Shown here piece by piece: positions 1 to 10,237 of a DNA stretch of 20,922 bases; the first letter of the stretch is position 1, and each line of letters begins with the position of its first letter. The stretch comes from Dipetalonema caudispina (Eukaryota; Nematoda; Chromadorea; Rhabditida; Onchocercidae). The translations under genes were made by a program, and so were the position numbers. The notes beneath the pieces were generated by a model. It ran no database searches. It had not been told where the DNA came from and was given only the letters and a program-made list of their open reading frames with translations. Location: the NCBI GenBank assembly GCA_013365325.1, contig JABVXV010000619.1:1-20922 (forward strand), in the 5' to 3' direction.

Positions 1-247
1 TATTGTTACGAAAGAGAAAACAGAAATATACTTCAGATATGAAATTTTGATAAGAGGAAGAAAACAATGATTTTTTTTAACTCATAAAAAACATTTTTGT
101 TAGCTAATAATTCATGTATCAAATCAATGCAATTTATTGCATTCTAGTTTTTAACAGATATTTCAGTTTTATTCTTTAGTTTTGAAATCAAAATATTTAC
201 AATTTTTTCTCCTCAAAACTGCTACTGGTGTTATCACCAATGATAAT

Positions 248-284
248 GCTATTATTATTATTGTTATTATTATTATTATTATTA

Positions 285-352
<68 letters not shown>

Positions 353-368
353 GTTATTATTGTTATTA

Positions 369-422
<54 letters not shown>

Positions 423-442
423 ATTAATTATTATTATTATTA

Positions 443-498
<56 letters not shown>

Positions 499-520
499 TA
501 TTATTATTTATTATTATTAC

Positions 521-592
<72 letters not shown>

Positions 593-603
593 ATTAATTA
601 TTA

Positions 604-659
<56 letters not shown>

Positions 660-738
660 TGTTGTTATTATTAATTATTATTACTATTAATTATCATTAT
701 TATTAATTATTATTATTATTAATTATTATTATTATTAG
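248..738. repeat. (ATT)n microsatellite array, about 490 bp
   Basis: Near-continuous ATT repeats on the + strand with scattered GTT, ACT, AGT and ATTAATT interruptions. The interruptions cluster in the right half, so the array is old and partly decayed there. It can be read as poly-Ile or poly-Leu but has no other coding sign. Confidence 0.97.
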
Positions 739-3700
739 TATTACTGTAATTTTTGCTACTGATGCTACCAATCTTTTTGTAACAATTTCCAATAAATATA
801 CGAAAATATGGTATATTAGCGTTATTAATCTTACATATATCATCATTATCGTTTATATTATTACCTTCAATAATTAATCATTTCCAATCCTTCAACAGCG
901 TAAGCATTCTATCCGATCCACTGAGATTTATAATAAATTGAATGGAAATCCTAAAATTGTGCTTTTGCTTTATCTATTATTCAGCCACCATAAAAAAACC
1001 ATCGTGAATTAATTACCATTTTCAGCATATGAAATGAGATATATTTAAAAAATAAAAAGGAAGTCTATGTCGATAAACGATTGAATTTACATATAATCTT
1101 CAATTATTGCTCTAACATATATTTGTCTCCTCTGATCCGCCATCATTAAACGATGAACAATTATAACTGGTATTAAATTTTGAATATTTTTCCATTTAAT
1201 TGATGGTAGATATAGGTGAAGAATGTATTAGCTAACCGGATCCATCCCAATCTAGACTTTCCTAATCATAATTTTTTTATTAACATCAAGTCTTAATTTT
1301 AAGTTAAGCTATTGCAATATTATCATTTATCATTCATCAGGTTTATGTTTGATATACTTTAAGGGTGCTGCAATCTTGAGGTAAGGAAGAAATTTTTTAA
1401 TTTCACTGCTAAAATTGGTTGAAATTTATGGCAATATGTAATGAATTTCAAAAGAAACCAAAAAACAAAATTAAACGACTTTTTAAAATTCGTCAAAATA
1501 TTTGATAAATTCTAGATCCACAAAATTTTATTTTATTCATATATTGAGAAGGTATGCTTCTGATAAATAAAATGATTTCGAAAGAGCCTTTATATTACTA
1601 TTTTATTTAACCACGACAACTATTTCTCAAATTTATCAATGATTATAATTGGAAACTCGCAGCAATTTTTGCTATCAACAATTTATTAAGTTAACGCTGA
1701 AATAGCAACATTGTTAAATAAAAATTGATAAGGAATTTGTTGTATTTATTATCAACGAATAGTTACTACTTTAGTAATGAATTCCCCCAATATAATGGAA
1801 AAAGTTGTATCCAATCATAACCGTTATTGTTGTTGTTGGCAAAATAGTTTTAGCATTCGATACTTCATTCCGTATTCCAACAAAATATATCTCTGCTGGT
1901 TTATTGTCATAGCAAATAAAAATGCCAAATGGTTTATTCAAAAATAAGAACTATTTTAGGAATCACTATTTTATTATGATGCTTTTTCCTTAGAAATTGA
2001 TTTTGTTTTGTTGTATTTTTTATTTTAATAATTTAAAAAATATAAAATTTAACTGTTACAAAGTAAACGAAAAGAAAAATGTTGAATTTTGTTTAAAAAT
2101 TTTCTCCTTTATTCAATCCCGAATTGCTTTCAAATATTATAAACTTCATTGATTCGTATAGCTTCCTATCTTATCATTACTGATTGAAACAAAATGAAGG
2201 ATGGAAAAATTTTTCAACTTCCTAAAATTAGTTTGACAGATAAAAATGTAATTTAACTGATAAAGTGTAATAATTTAACCTTTAAACAATGTAATCTTAT
2301 CCAATGTATTATTTGCAGATATGTATATGTGTTGTATTTCTTATCTTAGTAAATTTGTTGTTGCTGATCAATATCATATTTGGAAGAGTTATTAAGCATT
2401 AATGTAAAAATGAAATTTTTCAGGGAAACAAAAAAAAAAAAAAAAAAATATCTTGCTGTTGGTTGCAATTGATTTCAGAGCCTGATTTTTTTTTTTTTTT
2501 TATATCCGAACAAAAAACTTTCTGTCTGGTATATTTAATATGTATGGCTCATCGAATATTTCCTTTTTTGCTATAAAGTGATTAAAGTAAGCCGAAATCT
2601 CACTTGCATAAATTCTCGATTAAGTTTCATTTTAATGCAATTTTTTTTTTCCTTTTAGAAGTCTCGTTGACATGAAAGTTTATGCCCGAAAAAAATTTGA
2701 TTAGTATAAAAATTGCAAATGATTAGAGGAAATTCATGAAGATAATAAAAATAACACTTGCGGTAGACGAAAAATAAAAAAAAAAAAAAACAATCAATAA
2801 AACGGAAAAGATTAGACACATTTATAAAATGATCAATATATGACATTATTCAAAAAAAAAAAATTTTTTTTAGTGTCATTAGCAATTTTAGCATAAAGAA
2901 TGAATTCTTTTGATTGTATGATTTCTCCATGATTACTGATCACTCAACCCTTTGATTACATTTTAATTAATAAATGTCAACCTTTTTTATCTTTTTTTTT
3001 TTTGTTGCTAAAATTTGAAAATAACTAAATTAAGATAAAAGATTGATCAGAATATCTTTCCATGGTAAAAGAAAGCATGATTGAAAATATTCCAGAAAGT
3101 TGAGAAGATATTAACAACTAGAGTTGGTTGATTGTGTCGGAACTCGCAAAGCTTTATCAGTAGGTAAACTAAATAAAATGATTTAAGGATTAAAATTCTT
3201 ACTCCCTCTAGTTATCATATACACAGATCAAATGGTTTCTAGCATTTATAGTTAAACCGTCAGTTATTCGAAAATTTTAAATTTGCTAGAAAATTTTGAT
3301 GATTTCCACCCAATGAACTCTTTGTATCAGTGTCACACTTACCTGAAACAAAATGATCAATGATATAAGGTAATGAGTATCAGGTGTTTGCTTTCCCATG
3401 CTTAAAATTATTTTAAATTTACAGAAATTACATTGTTAGTGATTCCGTTTAACATTGAAGTTTGTTAAAGTAAACTGTAAAATTTCTTGCATAGTGTTAG
3501 CTTATCTTTTAATTTTAATAGATTTTGCAACTTTTCTCATGAATTTAAATCAGTTCGCAGTGAATAAGTAAGTTTGAATGAATGTGAAAAATAATTTTTT
3601 CTTTCAAGCAATGTTCAATAAAAATATCTTAATTCAAATTAACGCAAAATCGAAAATCGTGAAGAAAAAAAAAAAATGGATAGAAATTAAAGTTAAGTAT

Positions 3701-4157
3701 GAATACCGAGAAAATTGCTATGTCGTCTGTGTGTAATGTGTCAAAAGTAATTGTTTATTCTTTTGACTTTTTAATTTTTGCGAATAAAATATTCGAATCA
3801 ATGATCACTAATGCAGTACGTACAGCAAATGTAAATAAATGCAAGAGTAGGTGTAAGACAAAAATTATTATCCAGTATTATCTGAATTTGCATATACAAT
3901 TTTTGAATTGGTTTATAATTGAATATATGACAAAATTAAATGTATTAATTGCAAAAATTCAAAGTTTTAAACATTTTTTTAAAGTTTATTTCTCGAATGA
4001 ACTGGAAAATTTGAAATAACTACCAATAATATTTCAAGAGAACTTTAATTGCAATAAGTTAATCAAAAAATTTTTGAGTGGTACTTTATTTGTTCCTATT
4101 ATAGTTTGATAAAAAAATAATTTTTTTTTTTTTTTATTAGTTAGCACTATAAGAACA
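739..4157. other. AT-rich gene desert
   Basis: Only homopolymer A/T runs and frequent stops in all frames. A 106-codon ORF at 3699-4019 has low-complexity AT-driven codons and no recognised domain. No tRNA, rRNA or coding exon was found. Confidence 0.6.
2430..2501. repeat. A-tract and T-tract inverted pair
   Basis: A19 at 2430-2448 and T16 at 2486-2501, separated by 37 bases that are not A/T homopolymer. In RNA the two could pair as a hairpin. Probably a product of homopolymer expansion. Confidence 0.6.
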
Positions 4158-4292
4158 TTATAAGTTAGAAAGCTTAATGCTCAGCCATATCCAACAGATC
4201 ATTAGCGAATTGTCAGGCAGTTTTGCATTCTCAACCGTAACCTTATCCAATATTTTGGACAAATATCGCGATATGCTGTTAACTTTATGACA
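4158..4292. other. GC-elevated island with ORFs on both strands
   Basis: A short stretch less AT-rich than the surrounding desert. The + strand has a 37-codon ORF (4177-4290, MLSHIQQIISELSG...), and the minus strand is open for about 43 codons across the same bases (ends WLSIKLSNL). Neither has a recognised family or a convincing splice site. It could be an isolated exon or a conserved noncoding element. Confidence 0.2.
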
Positions 4293-5734
4293 TCATTTAG
4301 GTAATGAAAACGTAAATCATATCGATATATCAGATAGTTTCAACAGCACAACTTGTTGCTATATTTGATTAATAGGAAAATTCTTGTTTTAATTTTAGAA
4401 TCTTCGCTCAGATATTTTTGCTGCTTTTTTCCCTTTGCAATTTTAAGATTAAAATAAGTTTCTGATTTTTTTTTTCTTCTTTTTTTCTTGGAGAGGAAAA
4501 GAGCTGAAATTACGACATTTCGGGATTCAAATTACAACGTTAATTCAAATATTGATTAGATGTCACGTCAGTTACTCAAGTAATGGAAATGAAAAGGCTG
4601 AAAAATGATTTCAATGATCACGTATAAATAAACAATCAAAGGACAGAAAAAAATACTTTTCCATTGGTATATTTTTTTAAAAAAATAATGAACAATGTTT
4701 AAAAAAAAAATTTTTGATCAATTAGATTGCAGATGAATTTGTTTACAAAAATAAATTTAACACTGCTTGCTCTACAATGATAATGATCAAATACGAAATA
4801 TGCTGAAGTTTAAATTAACTTATGCTTCATTAACAACTTCAACATTTCATACAATATTCCAAAAGTTTTAAAGCATTCAAATTGAACTTTGTATTCTTTA
4901 ATTTAAAACAAAGACTGCTTTTTTCTTATTTTGATCTTATTAACAAGAATTGCCAGTGATATCGGTAATATATCAGATATTAAGACATTAATTTAGCATC
5001 CTCTTAATATGGGTAATCTTTAGTGAACGAAATATTTCTCGAAGTTCTAAAACCTTACACAAAGGTTGACTTTAGAATTGAATTACGCTTAACAATTCCA
5101 TTAAGTATCATCTCGAGAAAAGGTTCATGAATTTATATAACCACGACAGGTATTGGAAAAGTAATTTAAATATGTGGTAATTACTATGAATGTTTTCAGG
5201 TATCCCATATATAGTATTTTGCAAATTATCAATGCTAAAATGAATCTGTATCATATAAATGTTTTAATTTTTCCGAAAAAAAAAAAAAAAAACTCTCATA
5301 CAATACTAACTTACTTATCGTGTAATAATAAACAAAGTACAATTTTAAAATTCATTTGTATGTAATTTTGTAAAATTTCACTCCATTTAATTAGTCAAGT
5401 TTTAAATTAGCATATAAAGTCTCACTACATCAGTTTATTATGTTTTAAAACTTAGGAGAATTTCTCATTTTGCGCATAAAAAGAACCCATAAATTACAGT
5501 GTAAATTACAGGTATTTTATTTCTATTCTGAAACTAAAATTTAAGAAATATGTAGGAGATTTCAAAGGCCAAAGATTAAAACCATACGAAAATCTTACAT
5601 CCTGAAGACTGAATGTGTAATTTGAGTTTAGACAAATTTGAATTTCCTTAGCTTCGATAGTTATACATCACTGAGCCAATAAATTTTCACAAAGATACCT
5701 TTTCAATTTCAGGAAATGTTCAGGTTGAGTGAGA
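4293..5734. other. AT-rich DNA without a recognised gene
   Basis: A/T homopolymers and short open frames only. The ORF at 5174-5365 is AT-driven and passes through an A-tract that reads as poly-Lys. Confidence 0.6.
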
Positions 5735-6080
5735 TTGTATAGATGGATGGATGGATGGATGGAGTATGATTGGTGCTTGTAAAACGGTTTTAGAATACCG
5801 GAAAAAGGACGGAGAGTGATAAGATGAGTGGGATTTTATTAAGAGTAATGAAATAATACTGTAATTTGAAGATGAGCAGAAATTAGTGGGATTTATGAGA
5901 ATAGTATGCTATTAGGGATTGAGGAAATTTTCGAAATATACTTGCAGTATTATTATTATTATTGAGATTAGTGAGAAATATTATACGAAGAAGAGATGAT
6001 AGGATGAAATAATATTAATGAGATAAATGTTTAAGTAATTGCATTGAGTAAGTGTAGCAATGATTGAATTGAAAGAGGGA
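5735..6080. other. Purine-biased stretch
   Basis: The + strand is strongly enriched in A and G (runs such as GAAAAAGGACGGAGAGTGATAA and GAAAGAGGGAAAAGCAG), with recurring GTGGGATTTAT and GAGAT words. Nearby DNA is not strand-biased. No ORF of note is present. Confidence 0.5.
5742..5763. repeat. (GATG)n tetranucleotide repeat
   Basis: About five GATG units at the start of a purine-biased stretch. Confidence 0.93.
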
Positions 6081-6349
6081 AAAGCAGCAATATCATTTGT
6101 GTTTTTTATTTTTTGTTTTTTTAATATATCAAAAATTTAGGAATTTAGGTTAAGGTTTGGAGTATTTTTTTTAACGAAGATAACATTTGTTTTGTGCTAA
6201 ATGATTTTAGCAACTGTTTTCTTTGTGCGTTTCTTTGGAAATGTTAAAGGAAATCAAAAAAGGAAAAAAAAAACTATATTTTTTTATCCATCCATTATGA
6301 ATATTGAACGAATGATTCATTAGTTTTATCATACTTTTCAGGATTAAAG

Positions 6350-6448
6350 ATGCTAGTTTCATTATTATTTGAGGAAGATGTCAAATTTCATTTTGATGAA
6401 GTTCGATTTTCATATTTGAGAAGATACCTGACCGAAATTGCCAGATAG
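6350..6448 (+). CDS. Possible very short ORF behind an acceptor site
   Basis: ATG at 6350 follows ACTTTTCAG (AG at 6340-6341) by 8 bases, the usual spacing of a nematode trans-splice site. The ORF is 32 codons (MLVSLLFEEDV..., ends RRYLTEIAR). No family is recognised. It could be a 5' exon of the next gene, an upstream ORF or chance. Confidence 0.18.
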   Translation: MLVSLLFEEDVKFHFDEVRFSYLRRYLTEIAR

Positions 6449-6581
6449 TCAGAGTTCATTTTCACGAGTAGTTTAGACTTCTATAATAATTTGTTTTACT
6501 GATACGAAATGAGGTTTGACCTTAAAAGTTTCAAAAAATCTAGTTTAGATCGTGATAGATGATGCCTTTATCGTATTCATT

Positions 6582-6725
6582 ATGGATAGTTTAAACGTAA
6601 GGGCTTGGAATTCGTTTCCGACGATTTTTTTCGGTTACGTTCATATAACATTGGGCTTACTATTAGTAGAAGGACTGAATGACTGGATAAGCACAATACT
6701 GGAAAAATCATTTATATATCGGTAA
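6582..6725 (+). CDS. Possible small membrane protein ORF upstream of TMEM115
   Basis: A 47-codon ORF (MDSLNVRAWN... ends SFIYR) with one hydrophobic segment (about residues 13-30, FPTIFFGYVHITLGLLLV). The frame is open for 12 further codons upstream of the ATG. The last codon overlaps a GTAATC donor: splicing 6721 to 6807 (acceptor TTTCAG at 6801-6806, 85-base intron) would replace the stop and add RYERAKFQ before a TAG at 6829-6831, only 38 bases before the TMEM115 ATG. I do not recognise the peptide. Open frames of this length also arise by chance here, so this is only a candidate. Confidence 0.25.
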   Translation: MDSLNVRAWNSFPTIFFGYVHITLGLLLVEGLNDWISTILEKSFIYR

Positions 6726-6852
6726 TCATTTACCTCGTATACTATTATTGGGTAAAGGAAATAGCTAACTTACAGCTTTCGGGATTAGCCCCTTTCCTGA
6801 TTTCAGATATGAGCGCGCAAAGTTCCAGTAGCAACTTTGGCTAAAACCAACG

Positions 6853-6860
6853 TTGTTCAG
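6853..6860 (+). promoter_or_regulatory. Candidate spliced-leader trans-splice acceptor for TMEM115
   Basis: TTGTTCAG lies directly before GATTTCGTA-ATG, so the mature 5' UTR would be 9 bases, typical of trans-spliced nematode mRNAs. A second TTTCAG sits at 6801-6806, but use of that site would leave a short upstream ORF (6809-6844, 11 codons) ahead of the start. No conventional promoter element was recognised. Confidence 0.4.
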
Positions 6861-6869
6861 GATTTCGTA

Positions 6870-9800
6870 ATGATATTTTCGACAGTGTTGCCGCAAGCAA
6901 ATGCCGCATCATTATATTTGAAGCAGTCACGTCCATTTTTTCGGATTGGTTTATGTGTAGTTTCGTTAGGTTAGTTTGATATACCATTTTGCATAAGATA
7001 AAACTTATGGTGTTAAGGCTTACTGTTTTATTGAAGTAATGGTTTCATCGTCGTTCCCTATTAATCGTTGTTGACACAAAAATAAAGGAATTGCTAATGT
7101 CACATTATACGTGTATCAAAGTACAAATATTGTTTCATCCTCCATCAAACAACAGGGACGTCGTTGATGGGGAGGAGATTATATCTCGTGATTTATTTAT
7201 ATTTCTCTTTTTTAGGTGGAATTTTATCTCTTTCTCAAGTTATTTTTGAATTCTTCTCGTTAACCAGTAATGATTTGGTACGATTTGAATTGTGGCGACT
7301 GTTTACACATTTTGTCATCGAGACCAATATTTTTGCTTTCATTTTACTGATATGGAATCTTCATCAGGTGGCATCATTAATCGAGCCAAACTGGGGCATG
7401 TTCGAAACTATTAAATATTTAGGGATCGTTCAGGTGTAGTTTTTGTGCTGCATCATTTTAAAGCGTGCTTTTTTGTTCAGTTTTAGTGTGTTTTGTATTT
7501 CCTGGTTTTCGAATCAGCGGTCAACTTAGACATCATGCAATAGTCTAAAAGTAACAAGTACGGAATATGCTTACGTTTAGTGAGGAGAAATTTGCTGATT
7601 TATACTAAAGTTCAAAGTGATATATATAAATCCTGGAAATTAAGCGATACATTTTCCACTCAACTTTTTTTTCATACCAAGACACAGTTTATAACTGATT
7701 GTGTCTATTTAATATCTTGCACTTAACGGCAGCAACTGATCACCCGGGGTTTTTTGGGCATTTTGTCGTGTTATTCGAATAAAATGCTATCCAGCAATTT
7801 ATTTCATCTTATCCATTTTTATTGGGATACTGGTGGTTAAACAGTTTTATTTACTGAATAAATAATAATGAATTGGCTGAATTTGATGAATCAGAGTAAA
7901 CTGAAATGAATTGGATTGTATTTGCTATTTACCAGAATGTCTGCTAGCTCATTTAGGATTAGAGATGGAAACCTTACCCTCTTTATAAATTCCACTTTCT
8001 AGATTGGATCTTCACTTTTAATCGCTATTATGGCATTACTAACATTTATTTTCACAGTAAATGACACCTTTTTCTTCCGGACTTATATATTTGGTTTGCC
8101 ATCAGCTTGTTCCGCCGTTTGTGTTGCCATGAAACAGGTAAACAATTTGTATCGCTTTTTGAAATTTTCAAAACCTCTCCAAAACTTGTATTCCTTAGAT
8201 TTATTATCTATATCCTATACAGAAACAGATTTGTCTTAACTGAAGCGTTGACTGCCTGATAATTAGCCATTTTCAAGCACTACTATTCAGCTTTTCCTAG
8301 CTTTTAATTTATCATCCTTTAAAAGAGTCGATGACCATCTTCCATTCGTGTGGGTACTTTTTTCAGTACCTGCCAGATTCGATACTGCTGACGACACCGA
8401 TTGGACGTATCAAAAATACTCATCTTCCTTCTTGTATTTTTGTCGGCGCATCATTTTTGGTTGGATTCGGCCTTCTTCGTTGGGTCTCGCTGCTTCAGAT
8501 TCTATCTGGTATTCAAGTAAGCTGGATTTATTTGCGGTTTTTACAACCGCATGATGATGGTGAGCCGAGAGGGGATCCCAGCGAACATTTTGCGTGGGCA
8601 ACGTATGCCATATGATGTTTTTTCAATTATGTTGCAAATTGATCTATATTATTCTTAATAAGTTTGCAAGTTTGCCTTTGCTAATGGTAACTTCCTCACT
8701 GAGTACCTTGTCCGACGCTTCGGATGCAATGCTAAAGGCTAAATAAAGAGCTCAAGGAATCCTTATACGGCATCACCAAAATCGTTTTTTTTTTTTTATT
8801 CAATGCAGATCATCAGATAACAGTGGGACCGTATGACGGACAGTGCTGCAGTTGAGTCTTGGAATAAGGCTTGAGATGCTTACTGTCAAACAATTCATTC
8901 TATTCCACCCACTTAGGTTTTCAGCAGTTCGAATTGTTTGTTCATAATCGGTCAACATGGGATACTGTTACCCTCCTAGCCTGAATTATCCATTGCATTT
9001 CCACACATTGCATTCATCTTATGTGCGATAAGATTAATGGGTCGATTTTTACACAAGCAAAATGTACATTTTCGCATCATGTGAAATTGTAAAAAAAATT
9101 TAGGCCAGTATTTTATAATAAAAAAGTGTGTGTAGAATTGGGAGACGGTAAAAATTTGTTTTCATTCAATATCTACTATATCCATTCTATTTTTCTGCAG
9201 TTTCAGTCTCTTCCCTTCGAAGTTACAACCATTAATGAGAGTGCTATCATCAGCAGTTTATACTTGCTTGATACAAGCACATCTATGTAAACCAGTGGCA
9301 AGGCATATCGATCTAATGCAGCTTGATTCCATAGATGTCATTCTTCCCGGTTTACATACGAGAGATACAGAAAGAAGGCGGTAGGTCTTTTCTTGCATTT
9401 TCCGTTTACCTTTCGTGTTTCGGTCGTCATCAAATGTTATTATCGTAATACACTAATATTCTTGTCCAACTCTACATCCACATTTTTTCAATTGAATTTC
9501 TGCTTTTGTTTAATGTCATCGGAGCATATGATTAAACTGAGCTTAGCTTTTTTGGTTCGTATTGAACCTATTTTAATGATGGAAACTTTTAAGGCAGAAA
9601 GCACTGCATGATTTGACCGAACGTTTAAATCGAATACAGCAAGTTGAAACAGGTTTGTGGCCGGAAATGGAGGAAGTTGAAGAAGGTATAACCGTTCAGG
9701 ATACTTCTGCAGTACAACAGCAGGAAGAGTCAGGACCACAAGATTCTGTTAGTATTAAATTTTAGAAACGTAAATCATATGTGAATTCGCCTAACCCCAA

Positions 9801-10237
9801 TAACTGGATTGAAGGAAGTGATGGTTAGTCAGGCGTCGGAATCTCTTTGCAGTATCATATGCATGGCCATGTTCTGTTACTCAGTGTGCGCTTGTGAAAA
9901 GAAGCACTACATGGAATAACCAATTAATGCTGATAGTTCTGGTTAAATTTTAAGCGAACTGAGCTTTTCTTTATGTCAAAATTTGTGTTGGGAGAAAAAA
10001 CCGAGATCAGAAGTAAACTTGGGTGTAGGTTGTTCTTTTTCATTTCATAAACGCATGAATTTAGTATTTTCTATACAACTGATTTTCATTCACACCAAAA
10101 AGTTAGTTTTCATGGGACCATAAGACCCGAATACTCCTTCACTTCAATAAATTTTCAATTGCCTATTAATCTTCTTATAGGTATCTTTGAATGAAGAAAT
10201 TAATGCTGATAAGGAAAATGGAAAAGCAAATATATAA
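6870..10237 (+). CDS. TMEM115-family Golgi membrane protein, 6-7 exons
   Basis: Exons that join in phase: 6870-6969, 7216-7433, 8003-8137, 8367-8602, 9207-9380, then either 9594-9765 (TAG, 344 residues) or 9594-9747 plus 10181-10237 (TAA, 357 residues). The family is recognised from the match to vertebrate TMEM115 (about 350 residues): EPNWG (EPLWG in human), VAMKQ at the end of exon 3, SWIYLRF, then SEHFAWATLFPSKLQP and TERRRQKALHDLTERL. About six hydrophobic segments lie between residues 22 and 215, followed by a hydrophilic acidic tail, as in the family. TMEM115 is a rhomboid-like pseudoprotease fold protein of Golgi membranes that acts in Golgi-to-ER retrograde transport (established for the human protein). 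No serine protease GxSG motif is seen. The start is the first in-frame ATG after an in-frame TGA at 6810, with an acceptor-like TTCAG 10 bases upstream. The exon 5 acceptor was set at 9206 rather than 9200 because it gives a gap-free alignment. Confidence 0.88.
10146..10151 (+). terminator. AATAAA, possible poly(A) signal for the short TMEM115 form
   Basis: Lies about 380 bases after the TAG at 9763-9765, and just upstream of the alternative last exon at 10181. The spliced form could use AATAAA at 10707-10712 instead. Confidence 0.3.

Noticed and set aside
182..443. Long poly-Ile and poly-Leu ORFs
   Set aside because: Frames of the ATT microsatellite; no independent coding sign.
3283..3356. 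TTTCAG-GTAAGT on the minus strand followed by 18 open codons
   Set aside because: Looks like a terminal exon, but no partner exon was found upstream.
3699..4019. 106-codon ORF
   Set aside because: AT-driven composition, no domain, no supporting splice or regulatory context; one such ORF is roughly expected by chance in this amount of AT-rich DNA.
9488..9739. Minus-strand ORF opposite the TMEM115 last exon
   Set aside because: Shadow of the real exon on the other strand.
9831..9920. Cys-rich 32-codon ORF (MVSQASESL...)
   Set aside because: Lies in the TMEM115 3' UTR or last intron, with no splice site placing it in a transcript frame.
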